Made by a program: the position numbers and the translations under genes | The notes under the pieces: model-generated | Told to the model about the DNA's origin: nothing | The model's database searches: none | The model's input: only the letters and a program-made list of their open reading frames with translations | Shown: positions 47,976 through 56,742 of the stretch, piece after piece | Numbering within the stretch: the first letter of the stretch is position 1 | Layout: every line of letters begins with the position of its first letter | Source of the DNA: Pseudomonas sp. MPC6 | GTDB taxonomy: Bacteria; Pseudomonadota; Gammaproteobacteria; Pseudomonadales; Pseudomonadaceae | Assembly (NCBI RefSeq): GCF_006094435.1 | Contig: NZ_CP034783.1 | Location: forward strand, 461,001 to 525,000 | Length of the DNA: 64,000 nt | Direction: 5' to 3'

Positions 47976-49580
47976 CTATCGGCGAACGACCAGATACAAG
48001 CCGACGGCCACCATGATGCCAGCCGGCCAATGGCCCATTTCGTTCAATGGCCCACCCGCGGCGAGTATCGTGCCGCCGGCCAGGTGCGCGCAACCGAGCA
48101 GGCGCAGGAGCCAGTCGTCCTTGCGTCGATGCCACGGCGGTGGAGGATCATGGGCGTGGGGCTGGGACATGCGCTCGAGCAGGTCGCGGGCCATGTTCGC
48201 CAGGTGCGGCAACTGTTCGAACTGGCTCTGCACATTGCCGAGTAAGGCTTTGGGGCTGACCCGCTCGCGCATCCAGCGTTCGAGGAATGGCTGGGCGGTG
48301 TTCCACAGGTCAAGGTCCGGGTACAACTGACGGCCCAGGCCTTCGATGTTCAACAGAGTTTTTTGCAGCAGCACGAGCTGCGGCTGCACTTCCATGTTGA
48401 AACGTCGAGCGGTCTGGAACAGGCGCATCAGCACCTGGCCGAAGGAAATATCTTTTAACGGTTTTTCGAAAATCGGCTCGCACACGGTGCGGATCGCCGC
48501 TTCGAATTCGTTGAGTTTGGTTTCCGCCGGCACCCAACCCGAATCGATGTGCAATTGCGCCACGCGACGATAATCGCGCTTGAAGAACGCGAACAGGTTG
48601 CGCGCCAGATAGTCCTGATCTTCCGGGGTCAGGCTGCCGACGATGCCGCAGTCGATCGCAATGTATTGCGGGCTCCACGGGTTGACCGTGCTGACGAAGA
48701 TGTTGCCCGGGTGCATGTCGGCGTGGAAGAAGCTGTCGCGGAACACTTGGGTGAAGAAGATCTCCACGCCGCGCTCGGCGAGCATTTTCATGTCGGTGCG
48801 CTGATCGGCGAGGGTGGCCAGGTCGGTGACCTGGATTCCGTAGATGCGCTCCATCACCAGCACTTTCGGCCGGCACCAGTCCCAATAGACTTGCGGTACG
48901 TACAGCAGCTCCGAGCCCTCGAAGTTGCGCTTCAACTGGCTGGCGTTGGCCGCTTCGCGCAACAGGTCGAGTTCGTCGTAGATGGTTTTTTCGTAATCCT
49001 GGACCACGTCCACCGGGTGCAGCAGGCGCGCATCGGCCGAGAGTTTTTCGGCGGCACGGGCGAGAATGAACAGCCACGCCAGGTCCTGGGCAATGATCGG
49101 TTTCAGGCCCGGGCGGATGACCTTGACCACCACTTCTTCGCCGGTTTTCAGTTGCGCGGCATGCACCTGCGCCACCGAGGCCGAGGCCAGCGGTTCGACG
49201 TCGAAGCGGCTGAACACTTCACTGATTTTTTTGCCGAGCTGTTCTTCGATCAGATTGACCGACACTTGCGAGTCGAACGGCGGCACCCGGTCCTGCAGCT
49301 TCATCAGCTCATCGGCGATGTCTTCCGGCAGCAGGTCGCGGCGAGTGGAGAGAATCTGCCCGAACTTGATGAAAATCGGTCCCAGGTCCTGCAGCGCCAG
49401 GCGCAATCGCGCACCACGGCTCAGGTCCAGGGTCTTGCGCGGAAACCAGCGCCACGGCAAGGCGTAGCGCAGCGCCAGCAGAAACCAGGGCAGCGGCAGG
49501 GCGAACAGCAGGTCATCGAGGCGGTAGCGGATCACAACGCGCTGGATGCGCAACAAACGGCGGACGGCAAGCAGCTTCAT
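47976..49580 (-). CDS. ubiB: Ubiquinone biosynthesis kinase-like protein UbiB
   Basis: An atypical protein-kinase-like ATPase supporting ubiquinone assembly. 534 residues: the KxGQ region [17 protein letters not shown] near residue 71, an Ala-rich loop replacing the glycine loop ([14 protein letters not shown]), the kinase motif [12 protein letters not shown] near residue 285, and two C-terminal membrane segments (residues 490-533). It overlaps ubiJ by four bases in the ubiE-ubiJ-ubiB operon. Confidence 0.95.
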   Translation of the reverse strand: MKLLAVRRLLRIQRVVIRYRLDDLLFALPLPWFLLALRYALPWRWFPRKTLDLSRGARLRLALQDLGPIFIKFGQILSTRRDLLPEDIADELMKLQDRVPPFDSQVSVNLIEEQLGKKISEVFSRFDVEPLASASVAQVHAAQLKTGEEVVVKVIRPGLKPIIAQDLAWLFILARAAEKLSADARLLHPVDVVQDYEKTIYDELDLLREAANASQLKRNFEGSELLYVPQVYWDWCRPKVLVMERIYGIQVTDLATLADQRTDMKMLAERGVEIFFTQVFRDSFFHADMHPGNIFVSTVNPWSPQYIAIDCGIVGSLTPEDQDYLARNLFAFFKRDYRRVAQLHIDSGWVPAETKLNEFEAAIRTVCEPIFEKPLKDISFGQVLMRLFQTARRFNMEVQPQLVLLQKTLLNIEGLGRQLYPDLDLWNTAQPFLERWMRERVSPKALLGNVQSQFEQLPHLANMARDLLERMSQPHAHDPPPPWHRRKDDWLLRLLGCAHLAGGTILAAGGPLNEMGHWPAGIMVAVGLYLVVRR

Positions 49581-50200
49581 GCGTTATCGCTTGGGTCGAG
49601 GGATCGGGAAAGGCGCTCGAAGCGCGCCTCGAGACGTTCCAGATCGAGTTTGATCTGGTCCAGTTCACTGAAACGGGCTTCAGCTTCGCGCTGACCGACG
49701 AGGGTGCGCGATTCTTCGGCCAGGTATTCGCCCAGGTTCTGATTCAGGCTGGCGAACCCTTGCTGATACCAGCGTGCGCGGCTGCGCAGATGACCACCGA
49801 CCAATTGCGTGGCGACCGGGCCCAGCCAGCGCGAGAGCTCGTACTCCCAGTCCAGTTCCAGGTCCTGGAGGATCGCCGCCAGTTCCAGCAATACGCCGCT
49901 GTCGCCGTCGAGTTCGACTTCAGGACCATGCAGGACCGAGGTCTTGTCCTTGCTCATCGCCAGTTTCAACAGGCTCGAGGCCGGTGCACGCAAGGTGCAG
50001 TCGGCGCCGGTTTCCCACTGGGAAGCCAGCATCAGGCCTTCGTCGCTGGGCAGGATGAACAGTTGCAGCGCCGGGTTGCGGCAGTCGACGGCAATCACCT
50101 TGCCGCTCAAATGCGCCAGCCGCGGCAACGCCGTGCTGTCGAGCCGCAGCACCCGGTTCAGACCAAGTTCGACGCTGGCGAGCAGACCGGCCAGCAACAT
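49577..50200 (-). CDS. ubiJ: Ubiquinone biosynthesis accessory factor UbiJ
   Basis: 207 residues with an N-terminal SCP2-like lipid-binding domain (about residues 10-110) and a C-terminal coiled coil ([18 protein letters not shown]). UbiJ scaffolds the soluble Ubi complex and binds the isoprenoid tail. It shares one base with the ubiE stop and four with the ubiB start. Confidence 0.92.
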   Translation of the reverse strand: MLLAGLLASVELGLNRVLRLDSTALPRLAHLSGKVIAVDCRNPALQLFILPSDEGLMLASQWETGADCTLRAPASSLLKLAMSKDKTSVLHGPEVELDGDSGVLLELAAILQDLELDWEYELSRWLGPVATQLVGGHLRSRARWYQQGFASLNQNLGEYLAEESRTLVGQREAEARFSELDQIKLDLERLEARFERLSRSLDPSDNA

Positions 50201-50970
50201 CAGGGTTTGATGCCGCGGTGCAGGGCCACGATGCCTGCGGTCATGTTGTGATAGGTCACGCGGTCGAAACCGGCCTCGACCATCATCGACTTCAAGGTTT
50301 CCTGATTCGGGTGCATGCGGATCGATTCGGCCAGGTAGCGATAGCTCTCCGAGTCGTTGGTGATCAACTTGCCCATCAGTGGCATGAAGGCGAACGAGTA
50401 GGCGTCGTAGGCCTTGGACATCAGCGCGTTGGTGGGCTTGGAGAACTCCAGCACCAGCAAGCGGCCGCCCGGTTTCAGCACGCGCAGCATCGAGCGCAGC
50501 GCGTCTTCTTTGTGAGTGACGTTGCGCAGGCCGAAGGCGATGGTCACGCAGTCGAAATGGTTGTCCGGGAACGGCAGCTTTTCCGCATCGGCCTGGACGA
50601 ATTCGACGTTGCCGGCCACACCCAGATCCAGCAGGCGGTCACGACCGACCTTGAGCATCGATTCGTTGATGTCGGCCAGCACGACCTGGCCGGTCGGGCC
50701 AACGAGGTGCGAGAATTTCTTGGTCAGGTCGCCGGTGCCGCCGGCGATATCCAGCACTCGGTTGCCGGTGCGAACGCCCGACAGTTCGATCGCAAAACGC
50801 TTCCACAAACGGTGCATGCCGCCCGACAGGAGGTCGTTCATCAAGTCGTACTTGGCCGCTACCGAGTGGAAAACCTCAGCGACTTTTTCCGCCTTCTGGC
50901 TTTCCGGAACGTTTTTGAAGCCGAAGTGAGTGGTGGGTTCGGCATCGCTGCCTTTGCGCTGATCAGTCAT
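50200..50970 (-). CDS. ubiE: Ubiquinone/menaquinone C-methyltransferase UbiE
   Basis: A SAM-dependent C-methylation step in ubiquinone synthesis. 256 residues from ATG 50968-50970; longer in-frame readings to 51108 lack family similarity. Motif I is [15 protein letters not shown] near residue 70, and the UbiE signature [17 protein letters not shown] is near residue 40. First gene of ubiE-J-B, divergent from a PHA-related gene. Confidence 0.96.
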   Translation of the reverse strand: MTDQRKGSDAEPTTHFGFKNVPESQKAEKVAEVFHSVAAKYDLMNDLLSGGMHRLWKRFAIELSGVRTGNRVLDIAGGTGDLTKKFSHLVGPTGQVVLADINESMLKVGRDRLLDLGVAGNVEFVQADAEKLPFPDNHFDCVTIAFGLRNVTHKEDALRSMLRVLKPGGRLLVLEFSKPTNALMSKAYDAYSFAFMPLMGKLITNDSESYRYLAESIRMHPNQETLKSMMVEAGFDRVTYHNMTAGIVALHRGIKP

Positions 50971-51125
50971 ATCGCTGTCACCAAAAGAGAATGCGGGACA
51001 TTCTAATCCCGGTGGCCTGCTTTGTCTTGGCAAGGCTGAAGGTAAGATAGGCAATCGCCGGGACGTTTTGCCGCAGCAGCGGTCAAGATGCTTCAGGAAA
51101 GTATCCATAAAGCAGGAGTCATTCG

Positions 51126-51401
51126 ATGGCCCGTATTAGTGTTGAGCGTGCCCACGGCCTGGGCAAGGAAGCGGCCCGCGAGAAGGCCGACAAGTTGGCG
51201 CAGAAGCTGTCCGAGCAATATGGCCTGGTACCGCAATGGTCCGGCGATACGCTGAACCTCAAGCGTTCGGGTGTGAAAGGCGAGGTGCATGTCAGCGAAG
51301 ACTCGATCCGCGTCGATGTGGAGTTGGGCCTGATGATGTCGGCCATGAGCGGCATGATCAAATCGGAAATCGAGAAGGCGCTCGATAAAGCCCTGGCCTG
51401 A
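51126..51401 (+). CDS. Polyhydroxyalkanoic acid system family protein
   Basis: A 91-residue basic protein of the PHA-system family (PHA_gran_rgn type) that in pseudomonads lies beside phaI-phaF. It contains an alternating Lys/Ala helix at residues 10-32 and a beta part [19 protein letters not shown]. The function is unknown; a role at PHA granules is assumed from context only. A repeat-filled gap of 260 bases separates it from phaI. Confidence 0.85.
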   Translation: MARISVERAHGLGKEAAREKADKLAQKLSEQYGLVPQWSGDTLNLKRSGVKGEVHVSEDSIRVDVELGLMMSAMSGMIKSEIEKALDKALA

Positions 51402-51429
51402 TCCGCGACCTTCTATGAAATGCGATCAG

Positions 51430-51535
51430 TGTGGGCGCGGGCTTGCTCGCGAATGCGGTGTGTCATTCAGCACTGATGTCGACTGATTTACCGCATTCGT
51501 CGGAACGCCGCCCGGAGCAAGCCCGCTCCCACAGT
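51430..51535. repeat. REP pair (inverted, degenerate right arm)
   Basis: GTGTGGGCGCGGGCTTGCTCGCGAATGCGG and the degenerate inverse CCGCATTCGTCGGAACGCC...GGAGCAAGCCCGCTCCCAC lie upstream of phaI. Confidence 0.82.
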
Positions 51536-51663
51536 TGGTTGCGGTGTGCTCGAAGTTTTATGTCAGTTGTTAGGGTGCCGTTTCTAATTATTCTCACTAC
51601 TTTGTGCCTGAGCCCGACGCTTTCGCGGGCAGTTCCTCAAACCTTCTGCGCGTGAGGTGCACC

Positions 51664-52086
51664 ATGGCCAAAGTTATTTTGAAGAAAAAAATCGACGCTT
51701 CGACAACGGCTCTGAGCGACGTCAAAACCTATGCTCGCAAAATCTGGCTGGCAGGCCTGGGGGCTTACGCCAGGGTCGGCCAAGAGGGTAGCGAGTACTT
51801 TCAAGAGCTGATCGTGGCCGGTCAAGCTGTTGAAAAGAAAGGCAAAGAAGCCGTTGCCGAGAAGCTCGAAGCGGCTAATGCCGAGATTGACGAAGCCAAG
51901 ACTGAAGTCAGCTCTTTCAAAGGCAAGGTCGAAGTTCAACTCGACAAGGTCGAGAAGGCTTTTGACTCGCGTGTCGCAAGTACCTTGAATCGTATCGGCA
52001 TTCCGTCTAAACATGACGTGGAGACACTCTCTGCCAAGCTCGATGAGCTGACGGCATTGCTCGAACGCGTCGCGCATAAATCTTAA
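51664..52086 (+). CDS. phaI: Phasin PhaI (PHA granule protein)
   Basis: 140 residues from ATG 51664; GAGG lies upstream. A phasin helix bundle with ARKIWLAGLGAYARVGQEG near residue 25 (amphipathic granule-binding part) and a coiled coil around residues 70-105 with a leucine-zipper-like C-terminal part. It coats PHA granules and is paralogous to the N-terminal half of PhaF, which follows after ten bases. Confidence 0.93.
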   Translation: MAKVILKKKIDASTTALSDVKTYARKIWLAGLGAYARVGQEGSEYFQELIVAGQAVEKKGKEAVAEKLEAANAEIDEAKTEVSSFKGKVEVQLDKVEKAFDSRVASTLNRIGIPSKHDVETLSAKLDELTALLERVAHKS

Positions 52087-52096
52087 GGAGAACGGG

Positions 52097-52912
52097 ATGG
52101 CTGGTAAAAAGAACACCGATAAAGAAGGCAGCTCGTGGATCGGGAAAGTCGAAGACTACTCCCGCAAAATCTGGCTGGCTGGTTTGGGCGTGTACTCGAA
52201 GATCGACACTGACGGCAGCAAGCTCTTCGATGCATTGGTTAAAGATGGCGAGAAAGCCGAGAAGCTCACCAAGAGCGCTGTCGATAAGAAAGTCGATGCC
52301 GCCAAGGATTCCGCTTCGTCGGCCAAGTCGCGTATCAGCGGCGTGAAAGATCGTGCAATGGGCAAGTGGGATGAGCTGGAAGGGGCTTTCGACAAGCGCC
52401 TGAACAGCGCCATTTCGCGCCTGGGTGTACCAAGCCGCAATGAGGTCAAGGCACTGCACAGCAAGGTCGATACCCTGACCAAGCAAATCGAAAAACTCAC
52501 CGGTGCCAAGGTTGCGCCTGTTGCGGCCAAAACCGCAGCAGCGAAACCGGCTGCCAAGCCGCTGGCCAAGGCTGCCGCTAAACCAGCCGCCAAGACCGCC
52601 GCCGCCAAACCTGCAGCAGCCAAGCCAGCGGCCAAACCGGTCGCTGCCAAAGCGGCGGCTAAACCGGCAGCCAAGCCTGCGGCGAAAACCGCAGCAGCCA
52701 AACCGGCCACCAAGGCAGCAGCAAAACCTGCCGCCGCGAAGAAGCCGGCCGTGAAAAAACCGGCAGCGCCGAAAGCTGCTGCACCAAAACCAGCAGTGGC
52801 TGCCGCCACCCCGGCAACCCCGGTCAGCACATCGAACTCCGCTGCTGCACCGACCCCTGCTGCAACCCCGACTGCCGCGCCGGCTCCATCGACGCCAACC
52901 AGTCAGTCCTGA
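52097..52912 (+). CDS. phaF: Phasin/nucleoid-associated protein PhaF
   Basis: 271 residues. The N-terminal phasin domain (1-140) shares RKIWLAGLGVYSK with PhaI; the C-terminal half is built of AAKPAAK-type repeats like histone H1 (about 140-245), then an Ala/Pro/Thr tail. PhaF binds granules with one half and DNA with the other, helping distribute granules at division. A strong terminator follows. Confidence 0.95.
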   Translation: MAGKKNTDKEGSSWIGKVEDYSRKIWLAGLGVYSKIDTDGSKLFDALVKDGEKAEKLTKSAVDKKVDAAKDSASSAKSRISGVKDRAMGKWDELEGAFDKRLNSAISRLGVPSRNEVKALHSKVDTLTKQIEKLTGAKVAPVAAKTAAAKPAAKPLAKAAAKPAAKTAAAKPAAAKPAAKPVAAKAAAKPAAKPAAKTAAAKPATKAAAKPAAAKKPAVKKPAAPKAAAPKPAVAAATPATPVSTSNSAAAPTPAATPTAAPAPSTPTSQS

Positions 52913-52931
52913 TTTTTCCGGGACTCAAGAG

Positions 52932-52967
52932 AACGCCCGGCCTGCAAAGGTCGGGCGTTTTTGTTTG
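52932..52967 (+). terminator. Rho-independent terminator of phaIF
   Basis: AACGCCCGGCC-TGCAAA-GGTCGGGCGTTTTTGTTT has a stem of about ten pairs and a T-run, 20 bases after the phaF stop. Confidence 0.88.
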
Positions 52968-52974
52968 TGATCCA

Positions 52975-53134
52975 CTGTAGGAGCTGGCTTGCCAGCGAAG
53001 ACGTCGTCACAGCCAACAATAATGCTGAATGACACACCCCTTTCTCCGTAGGAGCCGGCTTGCTGGCGAAGGGATCGCTGGATTTTGCGGTGATTTTTCG
53101 ATCGCCTTCGCTGGCAAGCCAGCTCCTGCAGGGG
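52975..53134. repeat. Triple REP cluster
   Basis: Three cores occur, at about 52975 (GTAGGAGCTGGCTTGCCAGC), 53047 (GTAGGAGCCGGCTTGCTGGC) and, inverted, 53105 (TTCGCTGGCAAGCCAGCTCC). They fill the gap between the convergent phaF and phaD genes. Confidence 0.87.
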
Positions 53135-53136
53135 GG

Positions 53137-53757
53137 TTATTCGTGTTCTTCGAGATATTGAAGTGCCATTTGCTCGGTCGCCACCTTGATCGGTGGCAAC
53201 AGATGCGGCGCCACCAGCATCATGATCTGATACACCACCAGCCTCACCTCACCCTCGCGATCAAGAATCCGTTGGTAATCCAGCGAGAACAACAGTGTCA
53301 TGGTGATCTGCTCCACCAACTGGCCCAGCGCCTGGGTGTCGCTGACCAACTGCCCCTGAGCCTTCAACTGCGCCAGCAATGAAGCCAGCGTGCGCTTGAG
53401 CGCGTTGAGCAGGTTGCGGATGCCCTTGGCCAGCTTCGGCAGGCGTCCGGCCAGGTTCGACAGGTCCTGGAACAGAAACCGGTAGTGCGCCAGGCGCTCG
53501 ACGATCAGGTGCAGGAACAGCCAGTAATCTTCGGGGGCCAACTCGACATCGGCCGGCGGATCGAGCAGTGGTGCAAGTTCAGCCTGGAAGCGCTCGAACA
53601 AGCCGAGTATCAGCGGTTCCTTGCCGTGGAAGTGGTAGTAAAGATTACCCGGGCTAATCCCCATTTCATTGGCAACTTCCATGGTGGAGACGTTCGGTTC
53701 GCCCTTCTGATTGAACAACTGCAGGGCACATTCGAGGATCCGGTCGCGGGTTTTCAT
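53137..53757 (-). CDS. phaD: TetR-family regulator PhaD
   Basis: 206 residues. The N-terminal TetR HTH is at residues 3-50 (TRDRILECALQLF..NVSTMEVANEMGISPGNLYYHF), followed by an all-helical ligand domain. In P. putida PhaD activates the phaC1 and phaI promoters, with acyl-CoAs as likely effectors. It is the last gene of the minus-strand pha cluster. Confidence 0.92.
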   Translation of the reverse strand: MKTRDRILECALQLFNQKGEPNVSTMEVANEMGISPGNLYYHFHGKEPLILGLFERFQAELAPLLDPPADVELAPEDYWLFLHLIVERLAHYRFLFQDLSNLAGRLPKLAKGIRNLLNALKRTLASLLAQLKAQGQLVSDTQALGQLVEQITMTLLFSLDYQRILDREGEVRLVVYQIMMLVAPHLLPPIKVATEQMALQYLEEHE

Positions 53758-53799
53758 CCAGTCTTCTTATTGATCGAGTCATGCCACAGCCAACGCCTG

Positions 53800-53906
53800 T
53801 CCCTGTAGGAGCGAGCTTGCTCGCGAAAAACGAGGGGAACACGCGGTTGACCAGGCAGCACGCGTTATCGTTAACGTCAATCGCGAGCAAGCTCGCTCCT
53901 ACAGGA
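53800..53906. repeat. REP/BIME copy A between phaD and phaC2
   Basis: CCCTGTAGGAGCGAGCTTGC, a spacer starting CGAAAAACGAGG and containing ACGCGTTATCGTTAACGTC, then the inverted core. It is nearly the same, in the same orientation, as the locus at 56.6 kb. Confidence 0.9.
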
Positions 53907-53934
53907 TTGAAGGCTGGCTGCAGCGTTTTAAGGT

Positions 53935-55617
53935 TCAGCGCACGCGCACGTAAGTGCCGGGCGCTGCCTCCATCGGTGGATAATTCTGGTTGCCCAGCGT
54001 CATCCGGGTTTCTTTCAGTGCGCCTGAACGCTCCTGAATCCAGCCCAGCCATTGAGTCCACCAGCTGCCGTCGACTTGCTTGGCATCGTAATACCAGGCC
54101 CGTGGGTCGCCGCTCAGCTTCGTGCTTTCGACGAAATTGGCTTTCGGGTTGGAGGGCGGATTGAGAATGCTCTGCACATGCCCGCTGTTGGAGAGTACGA
54201 AGCGCCGCTCTCCACCCAGTAGCAGGGTGGAGCGGTACACCGCGTCCCAGGGGGTGATGTGGTCATTGATACCGGCCACACTGAAGCTGTCGACCGTGAC
54301 TTTCTGCAAGTCGATCGGCGTACCGCACACTTCAAGGCCGCCCGGATGACTCAGCGGATTGTGCTTGAAGAAGTCCAGCAGGTCGCCATGGAGGGCCGCT
54401 GGCAGGCGCGTGCTGTCGTTGTTCCAGTAGAGAATGTCGAACGGCGGCGGTTCCTTGCCCAACAGGTAGTTGTTGACGAAGTAACTCCAGATCAAATCGT
54501 TGGGGCGCATCCAGGCAAAGACCTTGGCCATGTCTCGACCGTCCAGCACGCCTTTCTGATAGGACCGGCGCTTGGCTGCCTCAAGGGTTTGCTCATCGGC
54601 GAACAGGGTCGCGGGCGTGTCCATCTGACTGTCGAGCAGGCTCACCAGGTACGTCGCGCTGGATACCCTGCGCAGTTGTCGCTTGGCTTGCAAATGCCCT
54701 TGCAGGGCGGCGATGGTCAGGCCGCCGGCGCAGGCGCCCATCAGGTTGACCTCGCGGGCGCCGGTGATCGCCCGGCAAACGTTCATCGCTTCTTCCACGG
54801 CTTCAACGTAGGTCGACAGCCCCCATTCGCGATGGCGCACATCAGGATTGCGCCAACTGATCATGAAGGTTTGCAGGCCGTTTTTCAGGGCAAACTGGAC
54901 GAAGCTGTTGTGGGGGCTCAGGTCGAAAATGTAGTACTTGTTGATCTGCGGCGGCACCACCAGCAAGGGTTTGGAATACTGTTTTTCGCTCATTGGCTTG
55001 TACTGGATCAGCTCCAGCAGCTCATTGCGAAACACCACGGAGCCGGTGGTGGTGGCGACCGTTTTGCCCACTTCGAAAGCTTGTTTGGTGACCTGCCTGG
55101 GCAGGCCGTCGTTGTGCAGCAGGTCGTCGACCAGGTGGCTGATGCCGCGCACCAGGCTATTGCCGCCGGAATTGAAGATCTCTTTGATCGCCAGCGGATT
55201 GAGCAAGGTATTGGACGGGGCCAGGGCATCGTTGAGCAACGCGAACGCGAAGTGGGCACGGGCGCGATCGTCCGGGCTCATTTTGCTGTCGTCGATCCAG
55301 TGTTTGACTTGCTTTTGCCAGCTCAGATAAGCCTGCAGGCTGCGACGATAAAAAGGGTTGAGGCTCCATGCGGGATCGGCAAAGCGATTGTCCTGCGGAT
55401 TGGTCGGGTGCAGGGTTTCACCCAGCAGCACTCGACCCAACTGGCCGCCCAGTTTCAAGGCGTGTCGGGCGGTGTGCACCGGGTTGCGCAAACCATGGGC
55501 GGCAACGCTGCGCAGGGTTGAAAACAGATCCCGACCCCGCAGGCCGGTAATCGCACTCTGTGCATTGATGAACGCGGCGGGAGTCGGTAAAAATTCCCTC
55601 GCTGGTTTATCGCGCAT
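53935..55617 (-). CDS. phaC2: Class II PHA synthase 2
   Basis: 560 residues; polymerises medium-chain 3-hydroxyacyl-CoA into PHA on granules. The lipase-like box GACAGGL near residue 295 carries the catalytic Cys, GINDHITPW the Asp and NSGHVQSI the His. Closely related to PhaC1 across its length. phaZ lies upstream on the same strand after about 115 bases. Confidence 0.96.
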   Translation of the reverse strand: MRDKPAREFLPTPAAFINAQSAITGLRGRDLFSTLRSVAAHGLRNPVHTARHALKLGGQLGRVLLGETLHPTNPQDNRFADPAWSLNPFYRRSLQAYLSWQKQVKHWIDDSKMSPDDRARAHFAFALLNDALAPSNTLLNPLAIKEIFNSGGNSLVRGISHLVDDLLHNDGLPRQVTKQAFEVGKTVATTTGSVVFRNELLELIQYKPMSEKQYSKPLLVVPPQINKYYIFDLSPHNSFVQFALKNGLQTFMISWRNPDVRHREWGLSTYVEAVEEAMNVCRAITGAREVNLMGACAGGLTIAALQGHLQAKRQLRRVSSATYLVSLLDSQMDTPATLFADEQTLEAAKRRSYQKGVLDGRDMAKVFAWMRPNDLIWSYFVNNYLLGKEPPPFDILYWNNDSTRLPAALHGDLLDFFKHNPLSHPGGLEVCGTPIDLQKVTVDSFSVAGINDHITPWDAVYRSTLLLGGERRFVLSNSGHVQSILNPPSNPKANFVESTKLSGDPRAWYYDAKQVDGSWWTQWLGWIQERSGALKETRMTLGNQNYPPMEAAPGTYVRVR

Positions 55618-55731
55618 GACTCAACACTCCTTGGTCTTCAGGCCTAAAACAAATACGTCGAACCAGAACACCATAGTCGCTGTTACGGGTTGTTGCGCGC
55701 AGCGGCGTCCTGCCGACCGACAATGGGCCAG

Positions 55732-56586
55732 TTAACCGCCCAATGGCGCCGGATGCGGATGCATGACCGCGCGCTGCCTTTCTTCCTCAAGGAATTTCAT
55801 GATGATCGGTGCCACTGCTTCGGCCCGGGTAATCAGGAACAGATGCCCGTCATCGATGATGTGCAACTGAGCGTTGGGAATCCGCCACGCCAGCACACGC
55901 ATGTTGATCAGCGGGATCAGCGGATCGTCGTCGCCGGCCAGCACCAGGGTTGGCTGATGGATCTTGTGCAGCCAGTGAATGCTGGTCCAGCCGACGCCCG
56001 CGAACAACTGCCAGTAGTAACCGAGCTTGCCCGCGGAGCGCACCTTGGCGGCGTGGCTGGCGGCGAGGGTTGGATCGCGCCGGAACGCACCGCCGTAAAT
56101 CATCGGCGCAATGCGGATGACATGAGACGGCTGGATATAGCGCCGTGGGCTGGCCATCAGCCATAGCACTTTGGGCTTGCCCGGCACCATCACCGCGCCA
56201 GCCGCCGTGGCCGCCAGAACGAGTTTCTTGCACCGCTCGGGGTAGTCGAAGGCGAACTGCTGGGCGAGGGCGCCACCCCAGGACACGCCGATCACGTTGA
56301 CTTTTCCATAGTCGAGATAGTCGAGCATCCGCGCCGTGAGTTTCGCCAGGCCCGGAAAACGATACGGTCGGTTTGGCGTCGACGAGCCGCCGACACCGGG
56401 TACATCGAAGGCGATGACTTCCAGGTCCGGGTCCAGCGCTGCGATGAACGGAAACACCAGCTCCAGGTTGGCGCCAATGCCGTTGAAAATCAGCAAGGGC
56501 GTCAAGTGAGGCTTGCCGGGGCGTACCGCCGTGCGGAGGGTCTGGCCATCCAGGTCGACGGTACGAAATATGAACTGTTGCGGCAT
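55732..56586 (-). CDS. phaZ: Intracellular PHA depolymerase
   Basis: 284 residues, alpha/beta hydrolase; mobilises stored mcl-PHA inside the cell. GVSWGGALAQQ near residue 100 has the nucleophilic Ser, GDDDPLIP the Asp and DDGHLFLITR the His. Always found between the two synthase genes in mcl-PHA producers. A REP pair separates it from phaC1. Confidence 0.95.
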   Translation of the reverse strand: MPQQFIFRTVDLDGQTLRTAVRPGKPHLTPLLIFNGIGANLELVFPFIAALDPDLEVIAFDVPGVGGSSTPNRPYRFPGLAKLTARMLDYLDYGKVNVIGVSWGGALAQQFAFDYPERCKKLVLAATAAGAVMVPGKPKVLWLMASPRRYIQPSHVIRIAPMIYGGAFRRDPTLAASHAAKVRSAGKLGYYWQLFAGVGWTSIHWLHKIHQPTLVLAGDDDPLIPLINMRVLAWRIPNAQLHIIDDGHLFLITRAEAVAPIIMKFLEEERQRAVMHPHPAPLGG

Positions 56587-56619
56587 GCTTCAAACCCTGT
56601 GGGTGAATTCGTACTCGAT

Positions 56620-56724
56620 CCCCTGTAGGAGCGAGCTTGCTCGCGAAAAACGAGAGGACAACGCGTGATCCAGGGAGTACGCGTTCTCGTTGACGTCCAT
56701 CGCGAGCAAGCTCGCTCCTACAGG
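56620..56724. repeat. REP/BIME copy B between phaZ and phaC1
   Basis: CCCTGTAGGAGCGAGCTTGC, then CGAAAAACGAGAGGACAACG, then ACGCGTTCTCGTTGACGTC and the inverted core. Arms and spacer both match the copy at 53.8 kb. Confidence 0.9.
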
Positions 56725-56742
56725 TAGAGCGAGGTGCGTCGA

